NCBI RefSeq assembly: GCF_021458635.1
Contig: NZ_JAIRDQ010000001.1
Span: 1,612,001 to 1,676,000, forward strand
Reading direction: 5' to 3'
From: Bradyrhizobium monzae
Lineage (GTDB): Bacteria; Pseudomonadota; Alphaproteobacteria; Rhizobiales; Xanthobacteraceae
DNA length: 64,000 nt
Position 1 is the stretch's first letter. Every line of letters starts with the position of its first letter. Made by a program: the position numbers and the translations under genes. Below the pieces are notes generated by a model. The model saw nothing but the letters and a program-made list of their open reading frames with translations. It did not search any database and was not told where the DNA came from. This document shows positions 1 through 8,563 of the stretch, one piece after another.

Positions 1-1042
1 TGTGGGTATGGATCAGCGTGGCGTCGAAACGCTTTTCCGCCATCAGCGCCATGGCGCGATGCGTCGCGCTCCTGCCCTCGCCACGAATGCCATAGACGTA
101 GATGTTGTTCTTCACGAGCGCACCGATGTCGGCCAGCACCGGCTCATGCGGAAACGCGGCGAGGCAGATCTTGCCACCGCGATTGACCATCTTGGCGGCT
201 TCGTTGATCGCCGTGTCGGTGCCGGCGCATTCGACGACATAGTCGGCGCCGCGCCCCGTCATCTCCTTGACGACCGACACAAGATCTTCGTTGCGCACGT
301 TGACGACGCGATCTGCGCCAAGCTTGGTGCCGATCGCAAGCCGGGCGTCGCGGGTACCCGACAGAATCACGGGGCTCGCGCCGAGCGCTTTCGCAACGGC
401 CACAGCGAGAAGCCCGATCGGGCCGGGTCCGGTAACGACCACGCTCTCCCCGGCAACGAGGCCGCCGAGCTCGGTGAGGCCGTACATCGAGGTCCCGGCG
501 GTGACCACCAGCGTCGCCTCCTCGTCGCTCATGTCGTCGGGCACGCGCGACAGCGTATTGATGTGGTTGACGGCATATTCGGCGAAGCCGCCATCGGTGG
601 TGAAGCCGTTGGCGCGATGGCCCTTGTCGACATCGCCGTAGTTCAGGCCGTAGTTGTGGCAGGAGGTGTACATGCCCTGCCGGCAGCGCTTGCACTGGCC
701 GCAGCCGGCGTGGATCTCGACCGTGACGCGCTCGCCGATCCGGTATTCGTCGACGCCGGGACCAAGCGCTGCCACCGTGCCCATATATTCGTGTCCGGGC
801 GTAAAGTTCTTGTTGAAGGGCGGACCACCCTGGATCAGCGCCGGCGTGCCGTGCTCGATGATCTCCAGATCCGTTGCGCAGATCGCAACCGCATCGATGC
901 GCACGAGCACTTCCGCGCGCTTCGGCATCGGCACCGGCTTTTTGCTGAGGCGGAGCTGGCCGGGGTCGCCCAGCACCCAGGCCTTCATCATGTCGGGAAT
1001 CGGCATGTCGGTTGACGTGCGAACGTCAGCAGCCTCGACCAT
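1..1042 (-). CDS. Zinc-dependent alcohol dehydrogenase, MDR family (partial, C-terminus outside window)
   Basis: Medium-chain dehydrogenase/reductase that should oxidise an alcohol or polyol with NAD(P). The 347 visible residues run off the left edge. The catalytic zinc site is Cys55 (AICATDLE) with His84-Glu85 (GHEYMGTV). The structural zinc site has Cys114, 117, 120 and 128 (CGQCKRC...SC). The Rossmann motif GPGPIG is near residue 205. The start is ATG 1042; a second in-frame ATG about 17 codons on is possible. It is divergent from a GntR regulator, with palindromic operator-like sequence between, so it is probably controlled by it. The substrate cannot be read from sequence. Confidence 0.9.
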   Translation of the reverse strand, partial: MVEAADVRTSTDMPIPDMMKAWVLGDPGQLRLSKKPVPMPKRAEVLVRIDAVAICATDLEIIEHGTPALIQGGPPFNKNFTPGHEYMGTVAALGPGVDEYRIGERVTVEIHAGCGQCKRCRQGMYTSCHNYGLNYGDVDKGHRANGFTTDGGFAEYAVNHINTLSRVPDDMSDEEATLVVTAGTSMYGLTELGGLVAGESVVVTGPGPIGLLAVAVAKALGASPVILSGTRDARLAIGTKLGADRVVNVRNEDLVSVVKEMTGRGADYVVECAGTDTAINEAAKMVNRGGKICLAAFPHEPVLADIGALVKNNIYVYGIRGEGRSATHRAMALMAEKRFDATLIHTH

Positions 1043-1060
1043 CGCAACGATCCCTCACCT

Positions 1061-1100
1061 ATTGGTCAACCAATTTTACAATTGGCTTTTTGATTGGTTG
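1061..1100. promoter_or_regulatory. GntR-type operator region (ATTGGT-N2-ACCAAT palindrome plus half sites)
   Basis: A perfect inverted repeat ATTGGT-CA-ACCAAT lies at 1061-1074. Further ATTGG(TT)G half sites are at 1081-1085 and 1093-1100, and again at 1195-1213 next to the regulator start. A TGGT-N2-ACCA core is the usual shape of operators bound by FCD-type GntR proteins. The site lies between the divergent dehydrogenase and GntR genes, so autoregulation and control of the dehydrogenase are both likely (inference). Confidence 0.6.
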
Positions 1101-1209
1101 AAGCCTCGCTTTCAAATCCGCTGCTGTCAACGTCAAACTTTCATCACTGTCGTTTTGGTCTTGCATTTGTGAACACAATGCGCGCGAAATAGAGATTGGT
1201 TGATATTGG

Positions 1210-1875
1210 TTGCAACAGAGGATTGGACCGGTGTTCGATTTGTTGGCTCGATTGACTGAAGGCGGTCCCGGCACGCGCCTTCCGCCGGAGCGACAACTCG
1301 CCGTGCAGTTCGGCGTTTCGCGCAACGAGATCCGCAAGGCGCTCGCGCGCCTCGAGCTGGACGGCCGCCTCTCGCGCGAGGTCGGCCGCGGCACTTTTAT
1401 CCGCGCGCCCGCGAACAACGGCAGCGCCAATCTCGCCGCACTGCGCGACAGCACCAGCCCGCGCAACGCGATGGAGGCAAGGCTCGTGCTGGAGCCGGAG
1501 ATCGCCAGCCTCGCCGCGGTCAACGCCACCTTCAAGCAGATCGAAGGCATGCGCGTGCTGGCGCGGCAGATGCGCGAGGCCGAGACGTGGAAGGACTACG
1601 AAACGCTGGACGGGCGACTGCACCGCCTGATCGCGGAGGCGACCGGAAATCCGCTGTTGTCGGCGATCCATCAGACGGTCGACGACGTCCGGCGCGCGGT
1701 GGTGTGGCGATGGCTCGATACCAGGCCGGAGCGTCCGCCGGAGGACTATTCCTCCTTTGCCGAGCACGACGCATTGATCGACGCGATCGAGCAGCGCGAT
1801 CGCGCGCGCGCAATGGAAGCAATGCGCCGACATCTGCGAACCACCGTCGACAAGCTGATGGGAACGCAGGCCTGA
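1210..1875 (+). CDS. GntR family transcriptional regulator, FCD subfamily
   Basis: DNA-binding regulator of about 221 residues. An N-terminal winged helix occupies roughly residues 20-65 (RLPPERQLAVQFGVSRNEIR), followed by an all-helical FCD ligand domain at about 85-212 with metal-ligand-type motifs (DGRLHRLIAEATGN, EHDALIDAI). I used TTG 1210 because it retains the first helix of the winged domain (IGPVFDLLARL). GTG 1231 is the alternative and would trim it. It is divergent from the dehydrogenase and 31 bp upstream of a monooxygenase gene, so it probably senses the substrate or product of this pathway. Confidence 0.88.
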   Translation: MQQRIGPVFDLLARLTEGGPGTRLPPERQLAVQFGVSRNEIRKALARLELDGRLSREVGRGTFIRAPANNGSANLAALRDSTSPRNAMEARLVLEPEIASLAAVNATFKQIEGMRVLARQMREAETWKDYETLDGRLHRLIAEATGNPLLSAIHQTVDDVRRAVVWRWLDTRPERPPEDYSSFAEHDALIDAIEQRDRARAMEAMRRHLRTTVDKLMGTQA

Positions 1876-1906
1876 CGTCCCATATAAAAACAACAAGGTG
1901 CCGGCT

Positions 1907-2992
1907 ATGAAACTGGGCTTCTTCACGATGCCGATCCATCCGCTGGAGAAGGACTGGCGACAGTCCCTGGCTGAGGATCGCGAAGCGTTTCTGCTCGCCG
2001 ACGAGCTCGGCTTCAGCGAGGCCTATGTTGGCGAGCACGTCACCGACCAGGCCGAGAACATCACCTCCTGCATCGCGTTCCTGGCCTGGATTGCGGCCGC
2101 GACGAAGCAGATCAAGCTCGGCACCGGCACCGTCAATATGCCGAACGTTCATCCGGCGACGGTTGCTGCTACTATCGCGATGCTGGACCACATGCTCGAC
2201 GGCCGCCTGATCTTCGGCATCAGCCCGGGCGGCCTGCTCTCCGACGCGGAACTGTTCGGTACACTCGAGCGCGATCGCAACGCCATGTTCCTCGAGGCGA
2301 TCAATCAGGTCTTGCAGATCTGGAACAGCGAGCCGCCCTACAATATCAAGGGCCAGTTCTGGAACATCACGACCGAGAAGACGCTGATGGCCGACATCGG
2401 CCAGGGTTTTATCGCGCAGCCCCTGCAGCGGCCGCATCCGCCGATCGTCGTCACCGCCGTCGCCCCCTTCTCCAAAGGCGTCACCGAAGCCGCCGCGCGC
2501 GGCTGGGATCCGATCTCGGCCAACTTCCTGATGCCGATGTGGGTGAAGAGCCACTGGCCGAAATATGTCGAGGGGTGCGAGCGCGTCGGCAGGACGGTCG
2601 ATTCCGGCAATTGGCGGGTGGCGAAGAGCGTGTTCGTGGCGAACGACATGGCGACCGCCAAGGCTTACGCCACCGATCCCGACAGTCCTTACGTCTATTA
2701 CTACCGCTCGCTCTTCACCAAGCTGAAGCACAACGGCCGCATCGAGCTGTTCAAGACGCGCCGCGACCAGCCGGACGACGAGGTCACGCTCGACTCGGTC
2801 TGCGAGAAGCTCATCATTTATGGCACGCCCGACAGCGTCGCCGACCAGATCCTGGCGTTTCAGGAGGAGGTCGGCGAGTTCGGCACGCTGCTCTACGCCG
2901 GCAAGGACTGGCGCGATCGCGAGCTCGGACGCCGCTCGATGATCCTGATGGCCGAGCAGGTGATGCCGCGCGTCACCGCCGGCGGACGATAG
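1907..2992 (+). CDS. LLM class flavin-dependent oxidoreductase (luciferase-like monooxygenase)
   Basis: A 361-residue bacterial-luciferase-fold protein expected to use reduced FMN or F420 to oxygenate a small substrate in the cytoplasm. Typical elements are KLGFFTMPIHP at the N-terminus, IKLGTGTVNMPNVHP, LDHMLDGRLIFGISPGG and a late YGTPDSVADQI segment. ATG 1907 is preferred over GTG 1898 because AAGG lies 8-9 bp upstream of it. It follows the GntR gene closely and precedes a deacetylase-fold gene by 27 bp, so it probably belongs to the same catabolic transcript. The substrate is unknown. Confidence 0.88.
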   Translation: MKLGFFTMPIHPLEKDWRQSLAEDREAFLLADELGFSEAYVGEHVTDQAENITSCIAFLAWIAAATKQIKLGTGTVNMPNVHPATVAATIAMLDHMLDGRLIFGISPGGLLSDAELFGTLERDRNAMFLEAINQVLQIWNSEPPYNIKGQFWNITTEKTLMADIGQGFIAQPLQRPHPPIVVTAVAPFSKGVTEAAARGWDPISANFLMPMWVKSHWPKYVEGCERVGRTVDSGNWRVAKSVFVANDMATAKAYATDPDSPYVYYYRSLFTKLKHNGRIELFKTRRDQPDDEVTLDSVCEKLIIYGTPDSVADQILAFQEEVGEFGTLLYAGKDWRDRELGRRSMILMAEQVMPRVTAGGR

Positions 2993-3019
2993 TTTCAGCT
3001 CTAAGGCAGGAGGCTCGCG

Positions 3020-3904
3020 ATGGCCCTCAGTGACCGCATTCCCTATCAGGCCCTGATCGACCGGCCGAAGCTAAAGCTGCCGGACGGCAAGCGGCTCGCG
3101 GTGTGGGTGATCCTCAATGTCGAGGAATGGCGGATCGAGAACGCCATGCCGCGCGTCGTCTTGAGCCCGCCGATGGGTCAACCACTGCTGCCCGACGTGC
3201 CGAACTGGTCGTGGCACGAATACGGCATGCGCGCGGGCTTCTGGCGCCAGTTCAAGGCGCTGACGGATCGCAACATGAAGGTGACGCTGGCTGCGAATGC
3301 CGATGTCTGCAATGCCTATCCGCGTGTTGCTTCCGCCGCGCGCGAGGCCGGCTTCGAGTTCATGGGCCACGGCTTCATGCAGGGACCGATGCACCGGCTT
3401 CCCGACCAGGCCGATGCAATCAAGCGCTCGGTCGAGACCATCGCAGAGTTCACCGGGCGCGCGCCGCGCTCATGGGAGTCTCCAGGCCTGACCGAGACCG
3501 AGGAAACGCTCGACCTGCTGCGCCTCAACGGCATCGAATATGTCGCCGACTGGGTGATCGACGATCTGCCGCAGGACATCGCGACGCCGCACGGCACCAT
3601 CACGACAATCCCCTACACGGTCGAGACCAACGACATCGTCGTCCACGCGCTGCAGCATCTGCCGTCCGACCAGTTCTTGAAGCGCGGCATCGATCAATTC
3701 GACCGGCTGTATCTCGAGGGCGCCGACAATGCGCGGGTGATGGCGATCTCGATCCATCCCTACATCACCGGCGTTCCGCACCGGATCAAATACCTCGAAC
3801 AGCTGCTCGACTACGTCATCGGCCACGACGGCGTCGCACTGATGACGGCGAGCGAGATCGGCGACTGGTATCGCGCGGAGATGACGCGGATCGCACGCGG
3901 CTAG
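3020..3904 (+). CDS. Polysaccharide deacetylase family protein (PuuE/allantoinase-like)
   Basis: A 294-residue NodB-homology (TIM-barrel-like) hydrolase with no signal peptide, so cytoplasmic. This favours a small C-N substrate, as in the PuuE-type allantoinase branch, over cell-wall polysaccharide. Visible elements are AANADVCNAYP, GHGFMQGPMH (the two-histidine metal motif), WESPGLTETEETLDLL and ISIHPYITGVPHR near the C-terminus. GGAGG sits 6-7 bp before ATG 3020. It is co-directional with the luciferase-like gene and ends 6 bp from the convergent molybdoenzyme gene. The exact substrate is not determinable. Confidence 0.85.
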   Translation: MALSDRIPYQALIDRPKLKLPDGKRLAVWVILNVEEWRIENAMPRVVLSPPMGQPLLPDVPNWSWHEYGMRAGFWRQFKALTDRNMKVTLAANADVCNAYPRVASAAREAGFEFMGHGFMQGPMHRLPDQADAIKRSVETIAEFTGRAPRSWESPGLTETEETLDLLRLNGIEYVADWVIDDLPQDIATPHGTITTIPYTVETNDIVVHALQHLPSDQFLKRGIDQFDRLYLEGADNARVMAISIHPYITGVPHRIKYLEQLLDYVIGHDGVALMTASEIGDWYRAEMTRIARG

Positions 3905-3909
3905 CTGCG

Positions 3910-6231
3910 CTACACCGGATCGAACGCCCGGATCGGCGGCAGATTGCCGCTGAACTTTTCCACCTCCACCCTGGTGAGCTGGCCGGTGCAGCCCTGCGCA
4001 AAGGAGGAGGTGCCGATGTCGCGGGTCAGCACGTTGGGATTGCCGTGGACGCAGAGCGGCGCCTCGTCTTCCGGGTCCATCGGGTCATACCAGGCGCCGG
4101 TCGGCAGTTGCACGACACCGGGCGCGATGCCGTCAGTGACGTGTACAGCGGCAAGGCAGGCGCCGCGTTCGTTGAACAGGCGGATGATGTCGCCATCCTT
4201 GATGCCGCGCGCGTTCGCATCGCGCGGGTTCATGCGCGCGACCTCGCGGCCGCGATGTTTTGCCGCGATCGAATGCCCGCCGAAGTCGAGCTGGCTGTGC
4301 AGCCGCGTCACGGGCTGATTGGCGACGAGGAAGCACGGCGCGCCCGGTTTGGGCATGTCGCTCTTCTCGAGCCAGACCGGATGTCCCGGACAATCCGCAT
4401 CGCCATGGCCGGCAATCTTCGCCGAGTAAATCTCGATGCGTCCGCTCGGCGTTGGCAGTGCGTGCGCGACCGGATCCTCGCGGAAAGAACGCAGCCGGCC
4501 GCCATCGTCCGGCTGCTGCGGCACGACCAGGCTGCCGCGCTGCCAGAATTCCTCGAAGCTCGGCGCCTCCAGGCCGCGTTTGGCGAGAGAGGCGCGGGTC
4601 GGCTCGTAGAGATGCTTCAGCCACTCTCGCGACGTGCGCCCCTCGGTGAAGGGCTCGCGGGCGCCGAGGCGATCGGCGAGATCGGCAAAGATCTCGTAGT
4701 CGTCGCGCGCCAACCCGAACGGCTCGGCGATGCGGTGCATCGCGACCATCAGTGGATCGTTGCTGGAATAGCCGATGTCCTCGCGCTCGAGCGTCATGGT
4801 TGAGGGCAGCACGATGTCGGCGTGGCGCGCCGTCGCGGTCCAGGCGAGCTCGTGCACGACCAGCGTATCGACTTTCGCGAAGGCCTTGCGCAGCCGGTTA
4901 ATGTCCTGGTGATGATGGAAAGGATTGCCGCCGGCCCAATAGACCAGGCGGATATCCGGATAGCTGCGCGTCTCGCCATTGTAGCGATAGGTGTTGCCGG
5001 GATTGAGCAGCATGTCGGCGATGCGCGCCACCGGAATGAAATCACGGACGCCGTTGCGGCCCTGCCCCAGCGTCGGCCCGGGCACGTCGTTGACGCGGCG
5101 GCCATAATAGCCGATCGCTCCCAGCGAATAGGCGTAGCCGCCGCCGGGAAGGCCGATCTGGCCCAGCGCTGCCGCCAGCACCATGCCCATCCACACCGGC
5201 TGCTCGCCATGTTCGGCGCGCTGAAGCGAATGCGAGACGGTGATGAGCGCGCGCTTGCCGGCAAGGCGCCGCGCCAGCGTGCGGATCGCGTTCGCGTCGA
5301 TGCCGCAGATCGCGGCCGCCCATTCGGCGTGCTTGGGCCGTCCGTCGCTCTCACCGGTGAGATAGCGCAGGAAAACGGGCCAGCCCTCGGTGTAACGATC
5401 GAGGAAGGGCTGGTCGTGCAGGCCCTCAGCGACCAGCGTGTGGACGATGCCGAGCATCAGCGCGGTATCGGTACCGGGGATGCATGTCATCCATTCCGCA
5501 CCGGCCTCGACGGGCAGATCCTCGCGCAGCGGGCTCATCAGGATGAACTCGCAGCCGCGCTTCCGAGCCGCTTCCATGGCGCCGCGCTCGACATGCTTGC
5601 TGATCGAGCCGCCGGCCACCATCGAGTTTTTCAGCGCCATGCCGCCGAACGCGAGCACGATCTCGGTTTTGGCCGCGATCTGCTGCCAGGTGACGTTGCG
5701 CTTGGTGATGTCTTCGTAGCCGGCGAGAATCTGCGGCAGCAGCACCGAGGACGCGCCGGAGGAATAGGAATTCACCGAGCGGACATAGCCGCCCATCGCG
5801 ATGTTGAGGAAGCGATGCACCTGGCTCTGCGCGTGATGCAGCCGGCCCGCGCTCGACCAGCCATAAGAACCACCGAACACGGCGCCGGGGCCGCGCGTGT
5901 CGCGGATGCGCATAAGCTCGTCGCCGAGCAGGTCCAGTGCCTTCTCCCAGCTGACGGAGACGAATTCGTCGCGGCCGCGCCTGCTATCGGGACCGGGCCC
6001 GCGCTCGAGCCAGCCGCGGCGGATCGCGGGCTGGGCGATGCGCGCCTGGTGGCGCAACGCGCCGGGGAAATTGTCGATGATGCCGTTCGGATCGGGATCG
6101 CCGCCATACGCTCTGACCTCGAGGCCAGCCTCACCGTTGCGTGCCGAAAACACGCCCCAATGCGAGGTGTGCGGCTTGAAGCCATCCGACAAATCTAGAC
6201 CGGGGTCGGGGAAGCCAATCGTATCGTCCAT
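3910..6231 (-). CDS. Molybdopterin-dependent oxidoreductase, BisC/TorA/DMSO reductase family
   Basis: A 773-residue enzyme of the Mo-bis-MGD S-/N-oxide reductase family. GGSYGWSSAGRLHHAQ (residues 121-136) carries the serine expected to coordinate molybdenum (Ser127), and no Fe-S cysteine motif precedes it, as in DMSO, TMAO and biotin sulfoxide reductases. Cofactor-binding segments include YWAGGNPFHHHQDINRL and, near the C-terminus, FAQGCTGQLTRVEV. No Tat leader is present, so a cytoplasmic BisC-like role (reducing biotin or methionine sulfoxide, or another S-oxide) is more likely than respiration. It converges with the deacetylase gene. Confidence 0.88.
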   Translation of the reverse strand: MDDTIGFPDPGLDLSDGFKPHTSHWGVFSARNGEAGLEVRAYGGDPDPNGIIDNFPGALRHQARIAQPAIRRGWLERGPGPDSRRGRDEFVSVSWEKALDLLGDELMRIRDTRGPGAVFGGSYGWSSAGRLHHAQSQVHRFLNIAMGGYVRSVNSYSSGASSVLLPQILAGYEDITKRNVTWQQIAAKTEIVLAFGGMALKNSMVAGGSISKHVERGAMEAARKRGCEFILMSPLREDLPVEAGAEWMTCIPGTDTALMLGIVHTLVAEGLHDQPFLDRYTEGWPVFLRYLTGESDGRPKHAEWAAAICGIDANAIRTLARRLAGKRALITVSHSLQRAEHGEQPVWMGMVLAAALGQIGLPGGGYAYSLGAIGYYGRRVNDVPGPTLGQGRNGVRDFIPVARIADMLLNPGNTYRYNGETRSYPDIRLVYWAGGNPFHHHQDINRLRKAFAKVDTLVVHELAWTATARHADIVLPSTMTLEREDIGYSSNDPLMVAMHRIAEPFGLARDDYEIFADLADRLGAREPFTEGRTSREWLKHLYEPTRASLAKRGLEAPSFEEFWQRGSLVVPQQPDDGGRLRSFREDPVAHALPTPSGRIEIYSAKIAGHGDADCPGHPVWLEKSDMPKPGAPCFLVANQPVTRLHSQLDFGGHSIAAKHRGREVARMNPRDANARGIKDGDIIRLFNERGACLAAVHVTDGIAPGVVQLPTGAWYDPMDPEDEAPLCVHGNPNVLTRDIGTSSFAQGCTGQLTRVEVEKFSGNLPPIRAFDPV

Positions 6232-6403
6232 CGCGTGGCCCTCATCTCAGGACCCGCCGTGCAGGCGGCCCCGGTCGCAATCAGGGCGCCAATATAATGA
6301 GGCGCCCGCGTTGAGGGCAACGGATTACCGATGCCTGGAACCCAGAGCATAGCGGCGTCCCGCTGGCCGCACGGCGTCTCTTCAAGGCACCCGGCCTCTC
6401 CTC

Positions 6404-6481
6404 GTCATTGCGAGCGCAGCGAAGCAATCCAGACTGTCTCCGCGGAGAGACCCTGGATTGCTTCGCTGCGCTCGCAATGAC
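6404..6481. repeat. Palindromic extragenic repeat (29-bp perfect arms)
   Basis: The arm at 6404-6432 (starting GTCATTGCGAGCGCAGCGAA) is the exact reverse complement of 6453-6481, with a 20-bp loop. It lies in the 457-bp intergenic gap between the divergent molybdoenzyme and binding-protein genes (6232-6688), in which I see no gene. Repeats of this type (CATTGCGAGCGCAGCGAAGC) are, from memory, scattered through Bradyrhizobium and related genomes. It may be a REP-like element or an mRNA-end structure. Confidence 0.8.
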
Positions 6482-6688
6482 GGAGCAAGGTGCGACAGCA
6501 TTAATCTTCCATTTGCGTCCGAAATTGCAGACACGCCTTCGCGTTCTTCGGGTGCCGGAGGCACCCGCGTTCCGCAGCCGTCATTTCGCCGCAGGGCATT
6601 CCGACGTTGTCGGCATTGCCGCCTCGTCCCTGATGCAACATGATGGGGCGCCGGTGACGACTGTTCTTTGACGGTTGGAGGTCATCTG

Positions 6689-8479
6689 ATGGACGAAAAC
6701 GACATCCGCGGCTTCATCGCCGAGGTGAAGCAAGGCACGCTCTCGCGACGCTCGTTCATCCAGACCATGGCTGCGGTCGGGATCGCAGCGCCCGTCGCGA
6801 GCCAGATCCTGCTCTGGAACGACGTGGCGATGGCGGATGCCACGCTGGCCTACAAGCCGACCAAGGCCGGCGGCGGCGGTCCGCTCAAGCTCCTGCTCTG
6901 GCAGGCCCCGACGCTGCTCAATCCGCATTTCGCGCTCGGCACCAAGGACCAGGTCGCCTCGCGTGTCTTTTTCGAGCCGCTCGCCGGCTGGGACAAGGAA
7001 GGCAACCTCATCCCCTGCCTCGCCGCTGAGGTCCCGACCAAGGCGAACGGCGGACTCTCCGCCGACGGCACCACCGTGGTCTGGAAGCTGAAGCAGGGCG
7101 TGCAATGGCACGATGGCAAACCCTTCACCGCCGACGACGTCGTCTTCACCTGGCAATACGCCGCGGACCTTGCCACCGCCGCCTACACCACGGGGTCCTA
7201 TCAGAACATCACGGTCGAGAAGATCGACGACCACACCGTCAAGGTGATCTTCAAGGCCCCAACGCCGTTCTGGGCCGATCCCTTCGTCGGCTCGGTCGGC
7301 CAGATCCTGCCGAAGCATCACTTTGGCGACTATGTCGGCGCGAAATCGCGTGACGCGCCCGGGAATCTGAAGCCGGTCGGCACCGGTCCCTATAAATTCG
7401 TCGAGTTCAAGCCGGGCGATCTGGTCCGGGCCGAACGCAACCCCGACTATCACGTCAAGAACCAGCCGTATTTCGACACGTTCGAGATCAAGGGCGGTGG
7501 CGACGCGGTCTCCGCGGCGCGCGCCGTGCTGCAGACTGGCGAATACGACTATGCCTGGAACCTGCTGGTGGAGGACGAGATCCTCAAGCGCATGGAGACC
7601 GGCGGGAAAGGCAAGGTGGAGTTCACAATCTCCGGCGGCGTCGAGTTCATCATCCTCAACACGACCGACCCCTGGTCCGAGGTCGACAGCGAACGCTCCA
7701 GCGCCAAGACGAAACACCCGACGCTGTCCGACCCGGCCGTGCGCCGGGCGCTCAACCTGCTGATCGACCGCGACGGGATTCAGAAATTCATCTACGGCCG
7801 CGCCGCCATCGCAACCGCAAGCTTCGTCAACCAGCCCGGCCAATTCAAGTCGGGCAAGCTGAAATACGAATTCAACGTCGACAAGGCGAACAAGATTCTC
7901 GACGAGGCCGGCTGGAAGACGGGCGCCGACGGCATCCGTGAGAAGGACGGCAAGAAGCTCAAATACGTGTTCCAGACGTCGATCAACGCGCCACGCCAGA
8001 AGACGCAGGCCATCATCAAGCAGGCTTGCCAGAAAGCTGGCATCGAGATCGAGCTCAAATCGGTCACCGCATCGGTGTTCTTCTCCTCCGACGTCGGCAA
8101 CCCCGACACCTACTCGAAATTCTATTGCGACATCGAGATGTACAACACGACGATGCCGCAGCCCGATCCGGAGCGATTCCTGAACCAATGCGTCTCCTGG
8201 GAGATCTCCAACAAGGAGAACAAATGGCTCGGCCGCAACGTCTCGCGCTGGTCCGATCCCGAAGCGGACAAGGCCTACAAGGCCGCGCAACAGGAGCTCG
8301 ACCCGGTCAAGCGCGCCGCGCTGCTGATCAAGGTCAATGAGATCTTCTGCGAGGCCAACATCTTCCTGCCGCTGCTGTCGCGCTACATCACCGGCGGCGC
8401 TGTCAACAACCTCATGACCGACATCTCGGGGTGGGACGTCACGACGTGGAACGTAGCGAGCTGGTATCGGAGCACGTAG
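6689..8479 (+). CDS. ABC transporter substrate-binding protein, peptide/nickel/opine family (SBP_bac_5)
   Basis: A 596-residue periplasmic binding protein. The N-terminus has a twin-arginine signal (LSRRSFIQT, then a hydrophobic stretch to about residue 45), so it is exported folded by Tat. The family-5 signature region is present (VFFEPLAGWDKEGNLIPCLA, and FTADDVVFTWQYA). ATG 6689 has GGAGG 7-8 bp upstream. It should deliver an oligopeptide-like or other charged ligand to an inner-membrane permease. No permease or ATPase gene adjoins it, so the partner must be encoded elsewhere. Confidence 0.9.
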   Translation: MDENDIRGFIAEVKQGTLSRRSFIQTMAAVGIAAPVASQILLWNDVAMADATLAYKPTKAGGGGPLKLLLWQAPTLLNPHFALGTKDQVASRVFFEPLAGWDKEGNLIPCLAAEVPTKANGGLSADGTTVVWKLKQGVQWHDGKPFTADDVVFTWQYAADLATAAYTTGSYQNITVEKIDDHTVKVIFKAPTPFWADPFVGSVGQILPKHHFGDYVGAKSRDAPGNLKPVGTGPYKFVEFKPGDLVRAERNPDYHVKNQPYFDTFEIKGGGDAVSAARAVLQTGEYDYAWNLLVEDEILKRMETGGKGKVEFTISGGVEFIILNTTDPWSEVDSERSSAKTKHPTLSDPAVRRALNLLIDRDGIQKFIYGRAAIATASFVNQPGQFKSGKLKYEFNVDKANKILDEAGWKTGADGIREKDGKKLKYVFQTSINAPRQKTQAIIKQACQKAGIEIELKSVTASVFFSSDVGNPDTYSKFYCDIEMYNTTMPQPDPERFLNQCVSWEISNKENKWLGRNVSRWSDPEADKAYKAAQQELDPVKRAALLIKVNEIFCEANIFLPLLSRYITGGAVNNLMTDISGWDVTTWNVASWYRST

Positions 8480-8563
8480 GATAGGTAGAGCGGGTAGCGA
8501 AACCCATCTCGCTCTCGCGATGACGAAGCATGATGGGTTTCGCAAGTGCTCTACCCATCCTAC
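8476..8563. repeat. Imperfect palindromic extragenic repeat
   Basis: The arms at 8476-8508 (GTAGGATAGGTAGAGCGGGT...) and 8532-8563 are near-exact reverse complements around a 23-bp loop. The element lies between the convergent ends of the binding-protein gene and the AraC gene and overlaps the last four bases of each. Its sequence differs from the 6404-6481 repeat. It could serve as a bidirectional terminator or be a dispersed repeat typical of Bradyrhizobium intergenic regions. Confidence 0.7.

Noticed and set aside
1532..2731. 399-codon minus-strand frame over the GntR and luciferase-like genes
   Set aside because: Antisense to two genes with clear families; domain-free Arg-rich translation.
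3103..6198. Long open frames antisense or out of frame to the deacetylase and molybdoenzyme genes (3103-4803, 4822-6198)
   Set aside because: Arg/Ala-rich translations without domains, overlapping well-supported genes; typical shadow frames of GC-rich DNA.
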